A DNA stretch of 64,000 nucleotides. Origin: Rhodoblastus sp963703385. Lineage in GTDB: Bacteria; Pseudomonadota; Alphaproteobacteria; Rhizobiales; Beijerinckiaceae. Under the pieces are notes generated by a model that was given only the letters and a program-made list of their open reading frames with translations, did not search any database and had not been told where the DNA came from. How positions within the stretch are numbered: position 1 is the stretch's first letter; every line of letters starts with the position of its first letter. Of the stretch, positions 43,912 to 51,921 are shown piece after piece. The stretch is taken from contig OY969816.1 of the NCBI GenBank assembly GCA_963703385.1, positions 2,046,001-2,110,000 of the forward strand, read 5' to 3'. A program made the position numbers and the translations under genes.

Positions 43912-45662
43912 GCAAGCGCTCCTTCCAGCGGCGCGGCGCGAAGCTCCCGCAAAAGGCCGGACAGGGCTTCGACGACGCCTTTGGCCTCGGCGGCCTCGCT
44001 TTCGATCGCCGCGCTGCGCGCCGCGCGTTTCTCGATCGCCATTTTCAGGGCTTCGCGGGTCGAATTGAGCGCCCCGCCCAGTTGCTCGCCCAAAGCGGTC
44101 TCGAAATCGCGCGTGGAGTCCTCGATATTCTGCCTTAGCGACCAGTCGAGATTGGCGACATTGCGCAAGGCCGCCCGCTCGGTATCGGCGGCCAATTGCT
44201 CCCGCGCCCGCCTTTGCCGCAGCGCCGCCGGCAAAAGACGCGCCAGCGCGCCGGCCGAAGCGTCGATGATGGATAGGGAAGCCTCCGGCGCCAACCAATA
44301 GGGCTCGCGCCGGAGTTTCAGCACCTCCTCGTCCGGCGGCGGCGGCGCGTCGATCTCAAGCAGGTCCGCCGCTGTCTTGCGGACGAGTTCGATCAGCGCG
44401 CCGGCCCTCTTGCGATGCTCAAGCGCCGCCGTTTTCATCTTGTCCTGGACGAGCCGGATGCTTTCGCCGAGCGCCGCCTCGAAATGGCGCGCCAAAGCCT
44501 GGGCGATCAGGTCGCGCGTTGCCCGAGTCTCGACGGCGGCGCACTCGATTTCGGCGACGAGGCGCATCGCTTCCTTCCGCGCCTCGCTCCAGACGCGGTC
44601 GGTCTCGCTCTCCAGCTCGCGCAGCAGGCGCTTGCGGTCGAGCGCAAGAAAATCGGATAGGAGCCGCCGCTCCTCCTCGAAGGAATGAACGCTCGCTTCG
44701 AAGATTTCCGCCTTGCGGCGCAACTCGGCTTCGGGCGTCAACAAAGCGCGATATTCAAGCTCGGCCTGGAACAGCATGTCGGCGACGAGATCGATGGCGC
44801 GGACGCGCAAGGTCACGTCGAGAATGGTCCGCTTGCTCCGCGCCAGGTCGCCGGTCAAGGCGTCCTCCAGCCGCGTCAGGCCGGAACCTTCCAGCGCCTG
44901 CCCGTCGCCGTCGAATTTGGCGCGCAGGCCCAGACGCGCGGAGACGGGAAAAACCCCGTCCGGCGCCGCGATCTGGCGTTCCTTCAGAACGGATTTCAGG
45001 TATTGGATCGCCGCCGCCTGTTCGGCCTCATCGAGCAGGTCGGCCTTGTTGAGCACGAAAAGAATGCGCGGGATCAGCCTGCGGATTTTTTCGAGATATT
45101 CGACTTCGACCTCGGTGATCGGCGGATCGGCGGAAAGCACGAAGATCGCGGCGTCGCATTCCGCCAAAGCCGCTTCGGCGGCGGTGGTGTTGTGGCGATG
45201 GGTCGAGCCGACGCCCGGCGTGTCGATCAGCATGACGCCTTGCACGAGGAGGTCCGACGGGACTTCGATCGAGACGCTGGCGACGCGGCGCCGGTTATGC
45301 GGATTCCGCGCCTCGGAAATGAAACGGTCGAGGATTTCCGCGACTCCGCCGCCCTCGCCCTGGATGACGCTCCTTTGCTCGTCATCGAACTCGACCCGGA
45401 CGCGCGGCCTGTCCCCGGCGCGAATGAAGGTCGGAAGCGCGGTCACCGGCGTCACGCCCATGGGCAGGAGCGGCGCGCCCAGAAGAGCATTGAGCAGCGT
45501 GCTTTTCCCGCGCTTGAACTGCCCCAGCGCGGCGACGCGAAGCAGCCCCTCGTCGAGCCGATCTTGCAGATCGTCGAGCTTTTGCAGTCGACGCGCCAAA
45601 GCGGCGCTCGGATGGGCGATGGAGGCCTTTGCGCGCGCCAGGATTTCGCCGACCGCGGCCAT
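43905..45662 (-). CDS. Bacterial dynamin-like GTPase
   Basis: A 585-residue GTPase. G1 is ALGQFKRGKSTLLNALL, the switch TPVTALPT contains the G2 Thr, G3 is MLIDTPGVGSTHRHN and G4 is VLNKADLLDE. Beyond residue ~300 the protein is long helices (stalk and membrane-binding region), with a hydrophobic patch near ALARLLPAALRQ. Bacterial dynamins remodel or protect membranes, often as pairs; a second, divergent GTPase gene begins 410 bases away. GGAGGG before the ATG at 45662 supports this start rather than the upstream ATG at 45752. Confidence 0.87.
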   Translation of the reverse strand: MAAVGEILARAKASIAHPSAALARRLQKLDDLQDRLDEGLLRVAALGQFKRGKSTLLNALLGAPLLPMGVTPVTALPTFIRAGDRPRVRVEFDDEQRSVIQGEGGGVAEILDRFISEARNPHNRRRVASVSIEVPSDLLVQGVMLIDTPGVGSTHRHNTTAAEAALAECDAAIFVLSADPPITEVEVEYLEKIRRLIPRILFVLNKADLLDEAEQAAAIQYLKSVLKERQIAAPDGVFPVSARLGLRAKFDGDGQALEGSGLTRLEDALTGDLARSKRTILDVTLRVRAIDLVADMLFQAELEYRALLTPEAELRRKAEIFEASVHSFEEERRLLSDFLALDRKRLLRELESETDRVWSEARKEAMRLVAEIECAAVETRATRDLIAQALARHFEAALGESIRLVQDKMKTAALEHRKRAGALIELVRKTAADLLEIDAPPPPDEEVLKLRREPYWLAPEASLSIIDASAGALARLLPAALRQRRAREQLAADTERAALRNVANLDWSLRQNIEDSTRDFETALGEQLGGALNSTREALKMAIEKRAARSAAIESEAAEAKGVVEALSGLLRELRAAPLEGALAC

Positions 45663-46072
45663 CAGCGGCCCTCCGCCGAGGAAGGCGCGCGCGATGAATT
45701 TTGGGCTCCAGCCAACATCCCCCCTCCAAAGCCTCGCCTTGGCAGGAGTCATCAGCCCTTTCGGGCGGTTTTGGCGAACCCCATCGCCGTGGCGTCCAGT
45801 GTAAAGAGAGGCCGGCGGCAGTCAAGCTTGACGCCGGGCTTGAACGCAACCGCGCAGAGGATTAGTCTGCCGCTCGGCGGTGGGGTTCGCCTTTAAACGC
45901 CTGTCGGCCGATGACTCCTGCTGAAGTTGATCTTCGCGGGGAGTCCCATGCCAGCAAGACCCATGGCGCGCCAATCGGCTCAGAGCCGACCGCCGCGCCG
46001 TCTCGACTTTCCGTCCGGGCTCCGTTTTGAGCGCCAAGCCGCGCGATTTGCGCCCCACAGGGAAGCCGCGTG
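45663..46072. other. Intergenic region between divergent dynamin-like genes
   Basis: These 410 bases hold no gene I can support. They must contain the promoters of both GTPase genes. Short direct motifs are visible but no convincing operator, repeat or RNA gene. Confidence 0.5.
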
Positions 46073-47728
46073 ATGAATTTGCGCGATTACGAGCAATATA
46101 AATTCGTCCTTGCCGATGTGGTTCGCGCAATGGCCGATCAGTTCGATTCCACCGATTCCGAATGGCGAGAGCGGTTCCGCGACCTTTTCGCCAAACTTGC
46201 CGACGACCAATTCAATCTCGCCTTCATCGGCCGGTTCAGCCGGGGCAAATCCTCTTTGATGAACGCCATTATCGGGCGCCCCTGCCTGCCGGTCGGCATC
46301 GTCCCGCTGACCTCGGTCATCACCACCGTCTCCTATGGCTCGAAGGACCAGGTGGTTCTGCGCTTCGACGGCTCCATGCTGACCCAGGAAATTCCGATCG
46401 CCGCTTTGCCGCAATATGTCACCCAGCAGGGCAATCCGGGAAACATGAAGCGGATCAAGGTCGCGGAAGTCCAGATCCGCGCCGATGTGCTGCGGCGCGG
46501 CTTTCATTTCGTCGATACGCCCGGCCTCGGCTCCGCGATCGCCGAAAACACCCGGACGACGGAATCCTTTCTGCCGGAAGCCGACGCCTTTCTTATCGTC
46601 ACCAGTTTCGAAAGCCCGCTGTCGGAAGACGAAATCCGCGTCCTGCGCGGCGTTTCGTCTTCGGCGCGAAAAATATTCGTCGCGATCAACAAGCAGGACC
46701 TGGCTAAACCCGAAGAGTGCGAGGAGGTGGTGGCTTTCGTCCGGCGCCAGCTGGCCGCGATCTTCGGCGAGGACGCGCCGCGGGTCTTCGCCCTGTCCGC
46801 GCGCGACGGGCTTGAGGCGAAGGAGCGGAAGGATGAGGCCCTCTTGAAAGACAGTGGCCTGATCGACCTCGAACAGGTTCTGATCGATTTTCTGCTGACT
46901 GAAAAGGCGGCGCGGTTCCTGGTCCGGATGTGCGCGCGCATCTCCGATGTCGCCAGCCGGCTGCCGAAAGCGAAACAGGGCGACATCCTGCATCGGCTCG
47001 ACGCCTTCGCCAGTCGGATCGCCACCGAGGCCAAGGTTCAGCGCTTTCAATGCGAGACGCCCGAGGAAAGCGAAAAGGCCCTGCCGGAGCTCCATCAGTT
47101 CAACCCTTGCGAGATTTGCGCTTCGATCGACGAGGCGCAGTGGAATTTCCTGCGCAAATTCCAGTTGCGGCTCAGCGTCGATCCGCAGGAGAGGCAGCGT
47201 TTCGCCGATCATCGCGGCCTGTGCGGATTTCACGCCTGGCACATGGAATCGGTCGCCGCCGATTACGGGCTGTGCATGAGCTTTTCCCCCGTTCTCGACC
47301 AACTCGCCGCCTGGCTGCGCGCCGAGGCCGGCAATGCGAGCCTGCGCGAAACTCCGAAAAGGCTTCAGGCGCTCTTGCCCAAACGCGGAAGCTGCGTCTT
47401 GTGCGATCTTCGCGCCGCCGCCGAATCGGAGGCGGCGGCGGCGGTGGCGGCGCGCCTGTCGCGCGACGAGGCGCAGGCGATGAAATCGCTTTCCGCGATC
47501 TGCCTGCCCCATTTCGGCAGGCTCGCCGAAGCCCTGCGCGATGCAAAACAGATCGCCCGGCTGCTCGAACATCAGGCCACATTGTGCGAGCGCGTTTCCG
47601 AGGACATGCGCCGGCATGCGCTGAAATATAACGCGCGGCGACGCGGTGACGACAGCGAGGAGGAAGAAAGCGCCGGCCACAGGGCCCTGTTGATCCTGGC
47701 CGGATTTCGCAATGTCAATCCATCCTGA
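46073..47728 (+). CDS. Dynamin-like GTPase fused to a DUF6062-like cysteine domain
   Basis: A 551-residue protein. Residues ~45-290 form a GTPase: G1 FIGRFSRGKSSLMNAIIG, G2 within VPLTSVITTVSYG, G3 FVDTPGLGSA, G4 INKQDLAKPE. The second half is not a stalk but two copies of a Cys/His pattern, CEICASID...GLCGFHAWHM and CVLCDLRA...AICLPHFGRL, each like the CxxC...CxxH units of DUF6062 and able to bind zinc. The tail is acidic (DDSEEEES). The join of a dynamin-type GTPase to this domain is unusual. ATG 46073 directly follows a GTG. Role unknown; membrane or redox sensing is only a guess. Confidence 0.8.
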   Translation: MNLRDYEQYKFVLADVVRAMADQFDSTDSEWRERFRDLFAKLADDQFNLAFIGRFSRGKSSLMNAIIGRPCLPVGIVPLTSVITTVSYGSKDQVVLRFDGSMLTQEIPIAALPQYVTQQGNPGNMKRIKVAEVQIRADVLRRGFHFVDTPGLGSAIAENTRTTESFLPEADAFLIVTSFESPLSEDEIRVLRGVSSSARKIFVAINKQDLAKPEECEEVVAFVRRQLAAIFGEDAPRVFALSARDGLEAKERKDEALLKDSGLIDLEQVLIDFLLTEKAARFLVRMCARISDVASRLPKAKQGDILHRLDAFASRIATEAKVQRFQCETPEESEKALPELHQFNPCEICASIDEAQWNFLRKFQLRLSVDPQERQRFADHRGLCGFHAWHMESVAADYGLCMSFSPVLDQLAAWLRAEAGNASLRETPKRLQALLPKRGSCVLCDLRAAAESEAAAAVAARLSRDEAQAMKSLSAICLPHFGRLAEALRDAKQIARLLEHQATLCERVSEDMRRHALKYNARRRGDDSEEEESAGHRALLILAGFRNVNPS

Positions 47729-47864
47729 CCCGCGCCCCGGCCTTGACGCAAGCCAAGGCCGGCAGGACCGTTCCGCCTTAGAAGGAAAACATGAGTTCGA
47801 TTTTCAACGACTGACGCCGTCGCTTTCAGCCCAATCGTCAAAACTTTCAGACAGGAAACAAGCC

Positions 47865-49143
47865 ATGAGCAAGATCGCCTCCATCCAGGCCCAGGAAATC
47901 CTCGACTCGCGCGGCAATCCGACCGTTCGGGTCCATCTCGCGTTGGAAAGCGGCGTCCGGGTCTCGGCTTCGGTCCCCTCCGGCGCCTCGACCGGCGAGA
48001 ACGAGGCCGTCGAGCTTCGCGACGGCGACAAGGGCCGTTACGGCGGCAAGGGCGTGCTCAACGCGATCGCCAATGTCAATGAAACCATCGCCTTAGCGTT
48101 GATCGGAGCCGATCCGTCGCGCCAGGCCGAAATCGACGGGATGCTGATCGATCTCGACGGCACGCCGAACAAGGCGAGTCTCGGCGCCAACGCCATTCTC
48201 GGCGTGTCGATGGCGGTGGCGCGCGCGGCGGCCGAGGAAGCGAAACTCCCGCTCTACGCCTATCTCGGCGGCGCCGGCGCGGTCCGCCTGCCCGTGCCGC
48301 AGATGAACATTCTCAATGGTGGCAAGCATGCCGACAACAGTGTCGATTTCCAGGAATTCATGGTCATGCCGATCGGCGCGCCGACTTTTGCGGAAGCCTT
48401 GCGCTATGGCGCGGAAACATTCCACGCGCTGGCCGGAATCCTCAAGAAGCACGGCTATTCGACGTCGGTCGGCGACGAAGGCGGCTTCGCGCCCAATCTG
48501 AAGAGCAATGAGGAGGCCTGCGAGCGCATCGTTCAGGCGATCGAGGCCGCCGGCTACAAGCCCGGCAAGGACATCGCCATCGCGCTCGACCCCGCCGCCA
48601 GCTCGTTCTACAGCAATGGCGCCTATGATCTGGCGAAATCGGGCGGCGGCCGCAAATCCTCCGACGAAATGATCGCGATCTACCAGAACTGGATCGAAAC
48701 TTTTCCGATCGTCTCGATCGAAGACGGAACTCGACGAAAACGACTGGGCCGGCTTCGCGCGGCAGACGGCGGCGCAGGGCCAGAAAATTCAGATCGTCGG
48801 CGACGATATTTTCGTCACCAATCCCGAATTCGTGCGCCGCGGCGTCGCGGAAAAGACCGCGAATTCGGTGCTGATCAAGCTCAACCAGATCGGCACGGTG
48901 ACGGAGACAATCCAGACCGTCGAGCTGTGCCGCGCCGCCGGCTGGCGTTTTGTGGTCTCGCACCGTTCGGGCGAGACCGAGGACACGTTCATGGCCGATT
49001 TCGCGGTCGCCATGGGCGGCGGCCAGATCAAGACCGGCTCCGCCTGCCGCAGCGAGCGCATCGCCAAATATAACCGCCTGCTCGAAATCGAACGCGCGCT
49101 GGGCAGGGCCGCCGTCTTCGCCTCGCCCTTTGCCGGCGGCTGA
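47865..49143 (+). CDS. eno: Enolase, apparent one-base frameshift
   Basis: Phosphopyruvate hydratase of glycolysis and gluconeogenesis. The first 288 codons show IQAQEILDSRGNPTV, SVPSGASTGENEAVELRD, NILNGGKHADNSVDFQEFM and VGDEGGFAPN. At VSIEDG the frame breaks: AAGACGGAACTCGACGAAAAC should read GACGGACTCGACGAA, giving EDGLDENDW. After dropping one A at 48728-48729 the rest continues (GDDIFVTNPEF, LIKLNQIGTVTETI, VVSHRSGETEDTF, KTGSACRSER) to 425 residues, the normal length. AGGAAA precedes the ATG at 47865. Enolase is essential in most bacteria, so a sequencing error is far likelier than a real mutation. Confidence 0.93.
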
Positions 49144-49207
49144 GCGCCTTAATGATGCCTTTACCATGTGGCGTCAAAGCTGGGAGGCGTTTCGGGGTCT
49201 TTAAACC

Positions 49208-50038
49208 ATGGGCTATCTGCATCCGCCGCCTGGCGACGGGCCGGTGATCGTGATGAAGGACGTCGGCGGCGACGTCCGGCAATATGCCGCGCAGACCTAC
49301 GCCTATATCCGCAGCGGGCGCGAAGTGCGGCTGCGCGAATGCCGCTCGGCCTGCACTTTGGCGCTCGCGGTTCCAACTGTCTGCGTCTATCCCGACGCGG
49401 TCCTGCGCTTCCACAAGGCCTATAATCCGATCACCAGGGCGACCAATGACGGGGTCTCCGACGCGATGATGATGGCCTATCCGCCCGCCGTGCGCCAAAA
49501 GCTCGGCGCGCTGACCCGCCGGTACAAATCGCTGACCGGCTCCGAACTCATCCGGCTCGGCGTGCGCGACTGCACGGCGCCGGCCGAGCCCAGAATCACC
49601 CTCGCGCGGGCGAGCGCGCGGCCGATCGGCGCGGAAGCTTCCTTGTCCAGCGGTCTTGGCGGATTGTTCGCCGGCTTTGGCGCGCCCGACATTCCCGCCT
49701 ACGGCGGCTATGGCGCGGCGGTCCGCGTCCAAAGCGTCAAGGTCCAGATCGCCGAGACGGCCCCCGCGGGCGGATCGACGACCGCCGTGGCGCCAAGCGC
49801 CCCGGAACCTGCGCCGCCTGCGCCGCCCCCGCATCCCCAAGAGTTGGCGTCCGCGCCCGAACCCGTCGTCGCGAGCGCGCCCGAATCGTCGGCGCCGCAG
49901 CCGCCCGAACGCCCGCTCGCCTTCGTCGCGCCTTCATCGCGCCCTTCCGCCTGGGGCCTCCGCATCCGCGGCTCGGCGCCGGCGCTGGCCACGGCGCGCT
50001 TCGCGCCCTTCCCCTATCGCGTGATCGGCAGAGGCTAA
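49208..50038 (+). CDS. ClpP-like fold protein with Pro-rich tail
   Basis: A 276-residue protein. Residues ~10-75 (VIVMKDVGGDVRQYAAQTYAYI, RECRSACTLALAVPTVCVYP, LRFHKAYNP) have the order of a ClpP/crotonase-like exported family: a GG loop, a Ser in CxSACT where the nucleophile would sit, and a His in the FHxAY strand. The rest is Ala/Pro-rich and low complexity. Family members normally begin with a signal peptide; here the frame is closed by TAA at 49202-49204, six bases before the ATG at 49208, so the secretion signal seems missing. No good SD. It may be a 5'-truncated gene. Confidence 0.55.
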   Translation: MGYLHPPPGDGPVIVMKDVGGDVRQYAAQTYAYIRSGREVRLRECRSACTLALAVPTVCVYPDAVLRFHKAYNPITRATNDGVSDAMMMAYPPAVRQKLGALTRRYKSLTGSELIRLGVRDCTAPAEPRITLARASARPIGAEASLSSGLGGLFAGFGAPDIPAYGGYGAAVRVQSVKVQIAETAPAGGSTTAVAPSAPEPAPPAPPPHPQELASAPEPVVASAPESSAPQPPERPLAFVAPSSRPSAWGLRIRGSAPALATARFAPFPYRVIGRG

Positions 50039-51147
50039 GGTTCGAACAGGCTCAACTGGCGCTCGCCGCGTTCCGGCGGTTGAAAAAGATCGGTTCGCAG
50101 CCGGACCTTCGTCTTGCTTAAACCCAGTCTTTCGCTTGCGAGTTCGAAGCGCCGGCCGATCATCCAGGCGTAGGGACCGGCCCCGGTCATGCGCTTGCCC
50201 CAGGCGGAATCGTAGAGCTTGCCCTCGCGGGTCGAGCGCAGCAGCGCCAGCACCTTGCGATATTTGTCGGGGAAATGTTCAAGCAGCCAGTTGGCGAACA
50301 GCTCCCGCGTCTCCAGCGGCAGCCGCAGCAGGATATAGCCGGCCTCGCGCGCGCCATGGGCTTGGGCGCGGGCGAGAATGGTCTCGATCTCGTGGTCGGT
50401 GACGCCGGGGATGACCGGCGCGACCATGACCGCCGACGGCACGCCGGCTTGCGAAAGCTTTTCGATCGCCTCCAGCCGGCGCGAAGGCGTCGTCGCGCGC
50501 GGCTCCATCGCCCGCGCCAGATCGCGGTCGAGGGTCGTCACCGAAAGCGCGACCTTGACCAGGCCTTTTTCGGCCATCGGCGCGAGCAGGTCGAGGTCGC
50601 GCAGCACCAAAGCCGATTTGGTGACGATGGCCACCGGATGATTTGTCTGCGCCAGCACTTCCAGAACGCCGCGCATGACCCGGTGCTCGCGCTCGATCGG
50701 CTGATAGGGGTCGGTATTGGTCCCGATCGCCAGAATTTTTGGCTGATAGCCCGGCGCCGACAATTCGCGGCGTAAAACCTCCGCCGCGCCGTCCTTGACG
50801 AACAGCCGGCTTTCGAAGTCGAGCCCCGGCGAGAGCCCAAGGTAGGCGTGACTCGGGCGCGCAAAGCAATAGACGCAGCCATGCTCGCAGCCGCGATACG
50901 GATTGATCGAGCGCTCGAAGGCGATGTCCGGCAAGTCGTTGCGGGTGATCAGCGTCCGTGGCTTTTCATGGATGATCTCGGTCCGGAAGGGCGGCAAATC
51001 TTCCAGCACGCCCCAGCCGTCGTCGAGATCGGCGCGCTGGCGCGTCTCGAAACGGCCGGACGGATTGCTGGTCGCCGCGCGTCGGCGCTCCGGCGCGACG
51101 GCGCCCGAAACCGGGAATGGGGCAGGATGCGAGGCCAGGGAAGCCAT
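50035..51147 (-). CDS. SPL-like radical SAM protein (PA0069 family)
   Basis: A 370-residue radical SAM protein. ERSINPYRGCEHGCVYCFARP gives the CxxxCxxC cluster motif with the preceding NPYRG typical of the spore photoproduct lyase-like group (PA0069 family); LAIGTNTDPYQPIE and VTKSALVLRDLDLL follow. The C-terminus QLSLFEP is also conserved. The substrate is not established; relation to DNA photoproduct lyase suggests DNA repair. A LexA-type site lies 49 bases upstream of the ATG at 51147, which fits that idea. A TTG start at 51201 is in frame but would overlap the LexA site. The stop is convergent with and overlaps the ClpP-like gene end. Confidence 0.88.
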   Translation of the reverse strand: MASLASHPAPFPVSGAVAPERRRAATSNPSGRFETRQRADLDDGWGVLEDLPPFRTEIIHEKPRTLITRNDLPDIAFERSINPYRGCEHGCVYCFARPSHAYLGLSPGLDFESRLFVKDGAAEVLRRELSAPGYQPKILAIGTNTDPYQPIEREHRVMRGVLEVLAQTNHPVAIVTKSALVLRDLDLLAPMAEKGLVKVALSVTTLDRDLARAMEPRATTPSRRLEAIEKLSQAGVPSAVMVAPVIPGVTDHEIETILARAQAHGAREAGYILLRLPLETRELFANWLLEHFPDKYRKVLALLRSTREGKLYDSAWGKRMTGAGPYAWMIGRRFELASERLGLSKTKVRLRTDLFQPPERGERQLSLFEP

Positions 51148-51195
51148 GGGCAAATCTTGAGCTATCGGCAAATCTTGGGAACAAATCGCGTACAA

Positions 51196-51210
51196 GAACA
51201 ATTAGTGAAC
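51196..51210. promoter_or_regulatory. LexA (SOS) box, GTTC-N7-GTTC
   Basis: GAACAATTAGTGAAC on the plus strand, that is GTTCACTAATTGTTC on the minus strand, matches the alphaproteobacterial LexA consensus GTTC-N7-GTTC exactly. It sits in the promoter region of the SPL-like radical SAM gene and 58 bases before the divergent glycosyltransferase-like gene. The AT-rich surroundings suit a promoter. Confidence 0.7.
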
Positions 51211-51268
51211 ATTTGCCGCCTGTCAAGCCGCTTGCCAAAAAGTCGAAAAGGACTAGAGAGCCTTTTCC

Positions 51269-51787
51269 ATGGTCACAGCCATCATCCTTTCTCCTTCGCT
51301 CAGCGCGCCCGCGGCGCGCGCCCCGGAAGCGGTGGCGCGCAGCCTCGCGAGCCTGGTGCGCGCCTCGGTGGAGGGGATCGTCCGCGAGGCTCTGGTCGTC
51401 GGCCCCGCCGGGGACATGCTGGCCGAAATCGCGGATCATGCCGGCTGCGCTCATGTCGAAGCCTGTTCCGTCAAGGAAGGCCTGGCGCGCGCCCTCGCCC
51501 AGGCCCGCGGCGAAGTGGTTTTCGTCCTTGAAGGCGGCTATGCGCCGCTGCCGGGCTTTGTCGAGGAAGCCGGCGATCTCCTGCGCGCGCGCGACTTTGG
51601 CGGGGCGGCGCTGCGCCGCGCGCCCCACACGATGATGACGCGGCTTGCGCCGTCGCTGGCGCGGGCGGTGGGCGCCTTCGCGCCGCGCCGGGCTTTTCAC
51701 GGCGAAGCCCCGCGCAGCCTCGACGAATTGGTCCGGCGCCTCAAAATCCGCCAAACGCTCAATATTCGCGCGCAGAAAATCGTGTAA
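51269..51787 (+). CDS. Short glycosyltransferase-2-like protein
   Basis: A 172-residue protein. It resembles the short GT2-like proteins of Hyphomicrobiales: an N-terminal strand TAIILSPS, EAVARSLASLVRASVEGIVREALVVGPAG, EGLARALAQARGEVVFVLEGGYAPLPGFVEEA (the usual place of the sugar-nucleotide DxD, here EGG without the metal Asp), and a C-terminal SLDELVRRLKIRQTLNIRAQ. The missing DxD and short length suggest a non-catalytic or divergent member. It is divergent from the SPL-like gene across the LexA box. Confidence in the family is moderate. Confidence 0.55.
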   Translation: MVTAIILSPSLSAPAARAPEAVARSLASLVRASVEGIVREALVVGPAGDMLAEIADHAGCAHVEACSVKEGLARALAQARGEVVFVLEGGYAPLPGFVEEAGDLLRARDFGGAALRRAPHTMMTRLAPSLARAVGAFAPRRAFHGEAPRSLDELVRRLKIRQTLNIRAQKIV

Positions 51788-51921
51788 CGTCCGCTTCGAG
51801 CAAGCGATCGTCCCGAAATTGCGTCCGCGCGTCTATCTTCGCCCTCTGCGATCGTTTAAGGTTGAGCCCGGCAATCCAATCAAATCAATGTTTATGGTTG
51901 CGTTTAAGCAAAGGAGCCTGC

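Noticed and set aside
45836..45900. A possible tRNA (GGTTC-like motif near 45884)
   Set aside because: No complete cloverleaf with acceptor, anticodon and T arms can be drawn; I see no tRNA or rRNA gene anywhere in the window.
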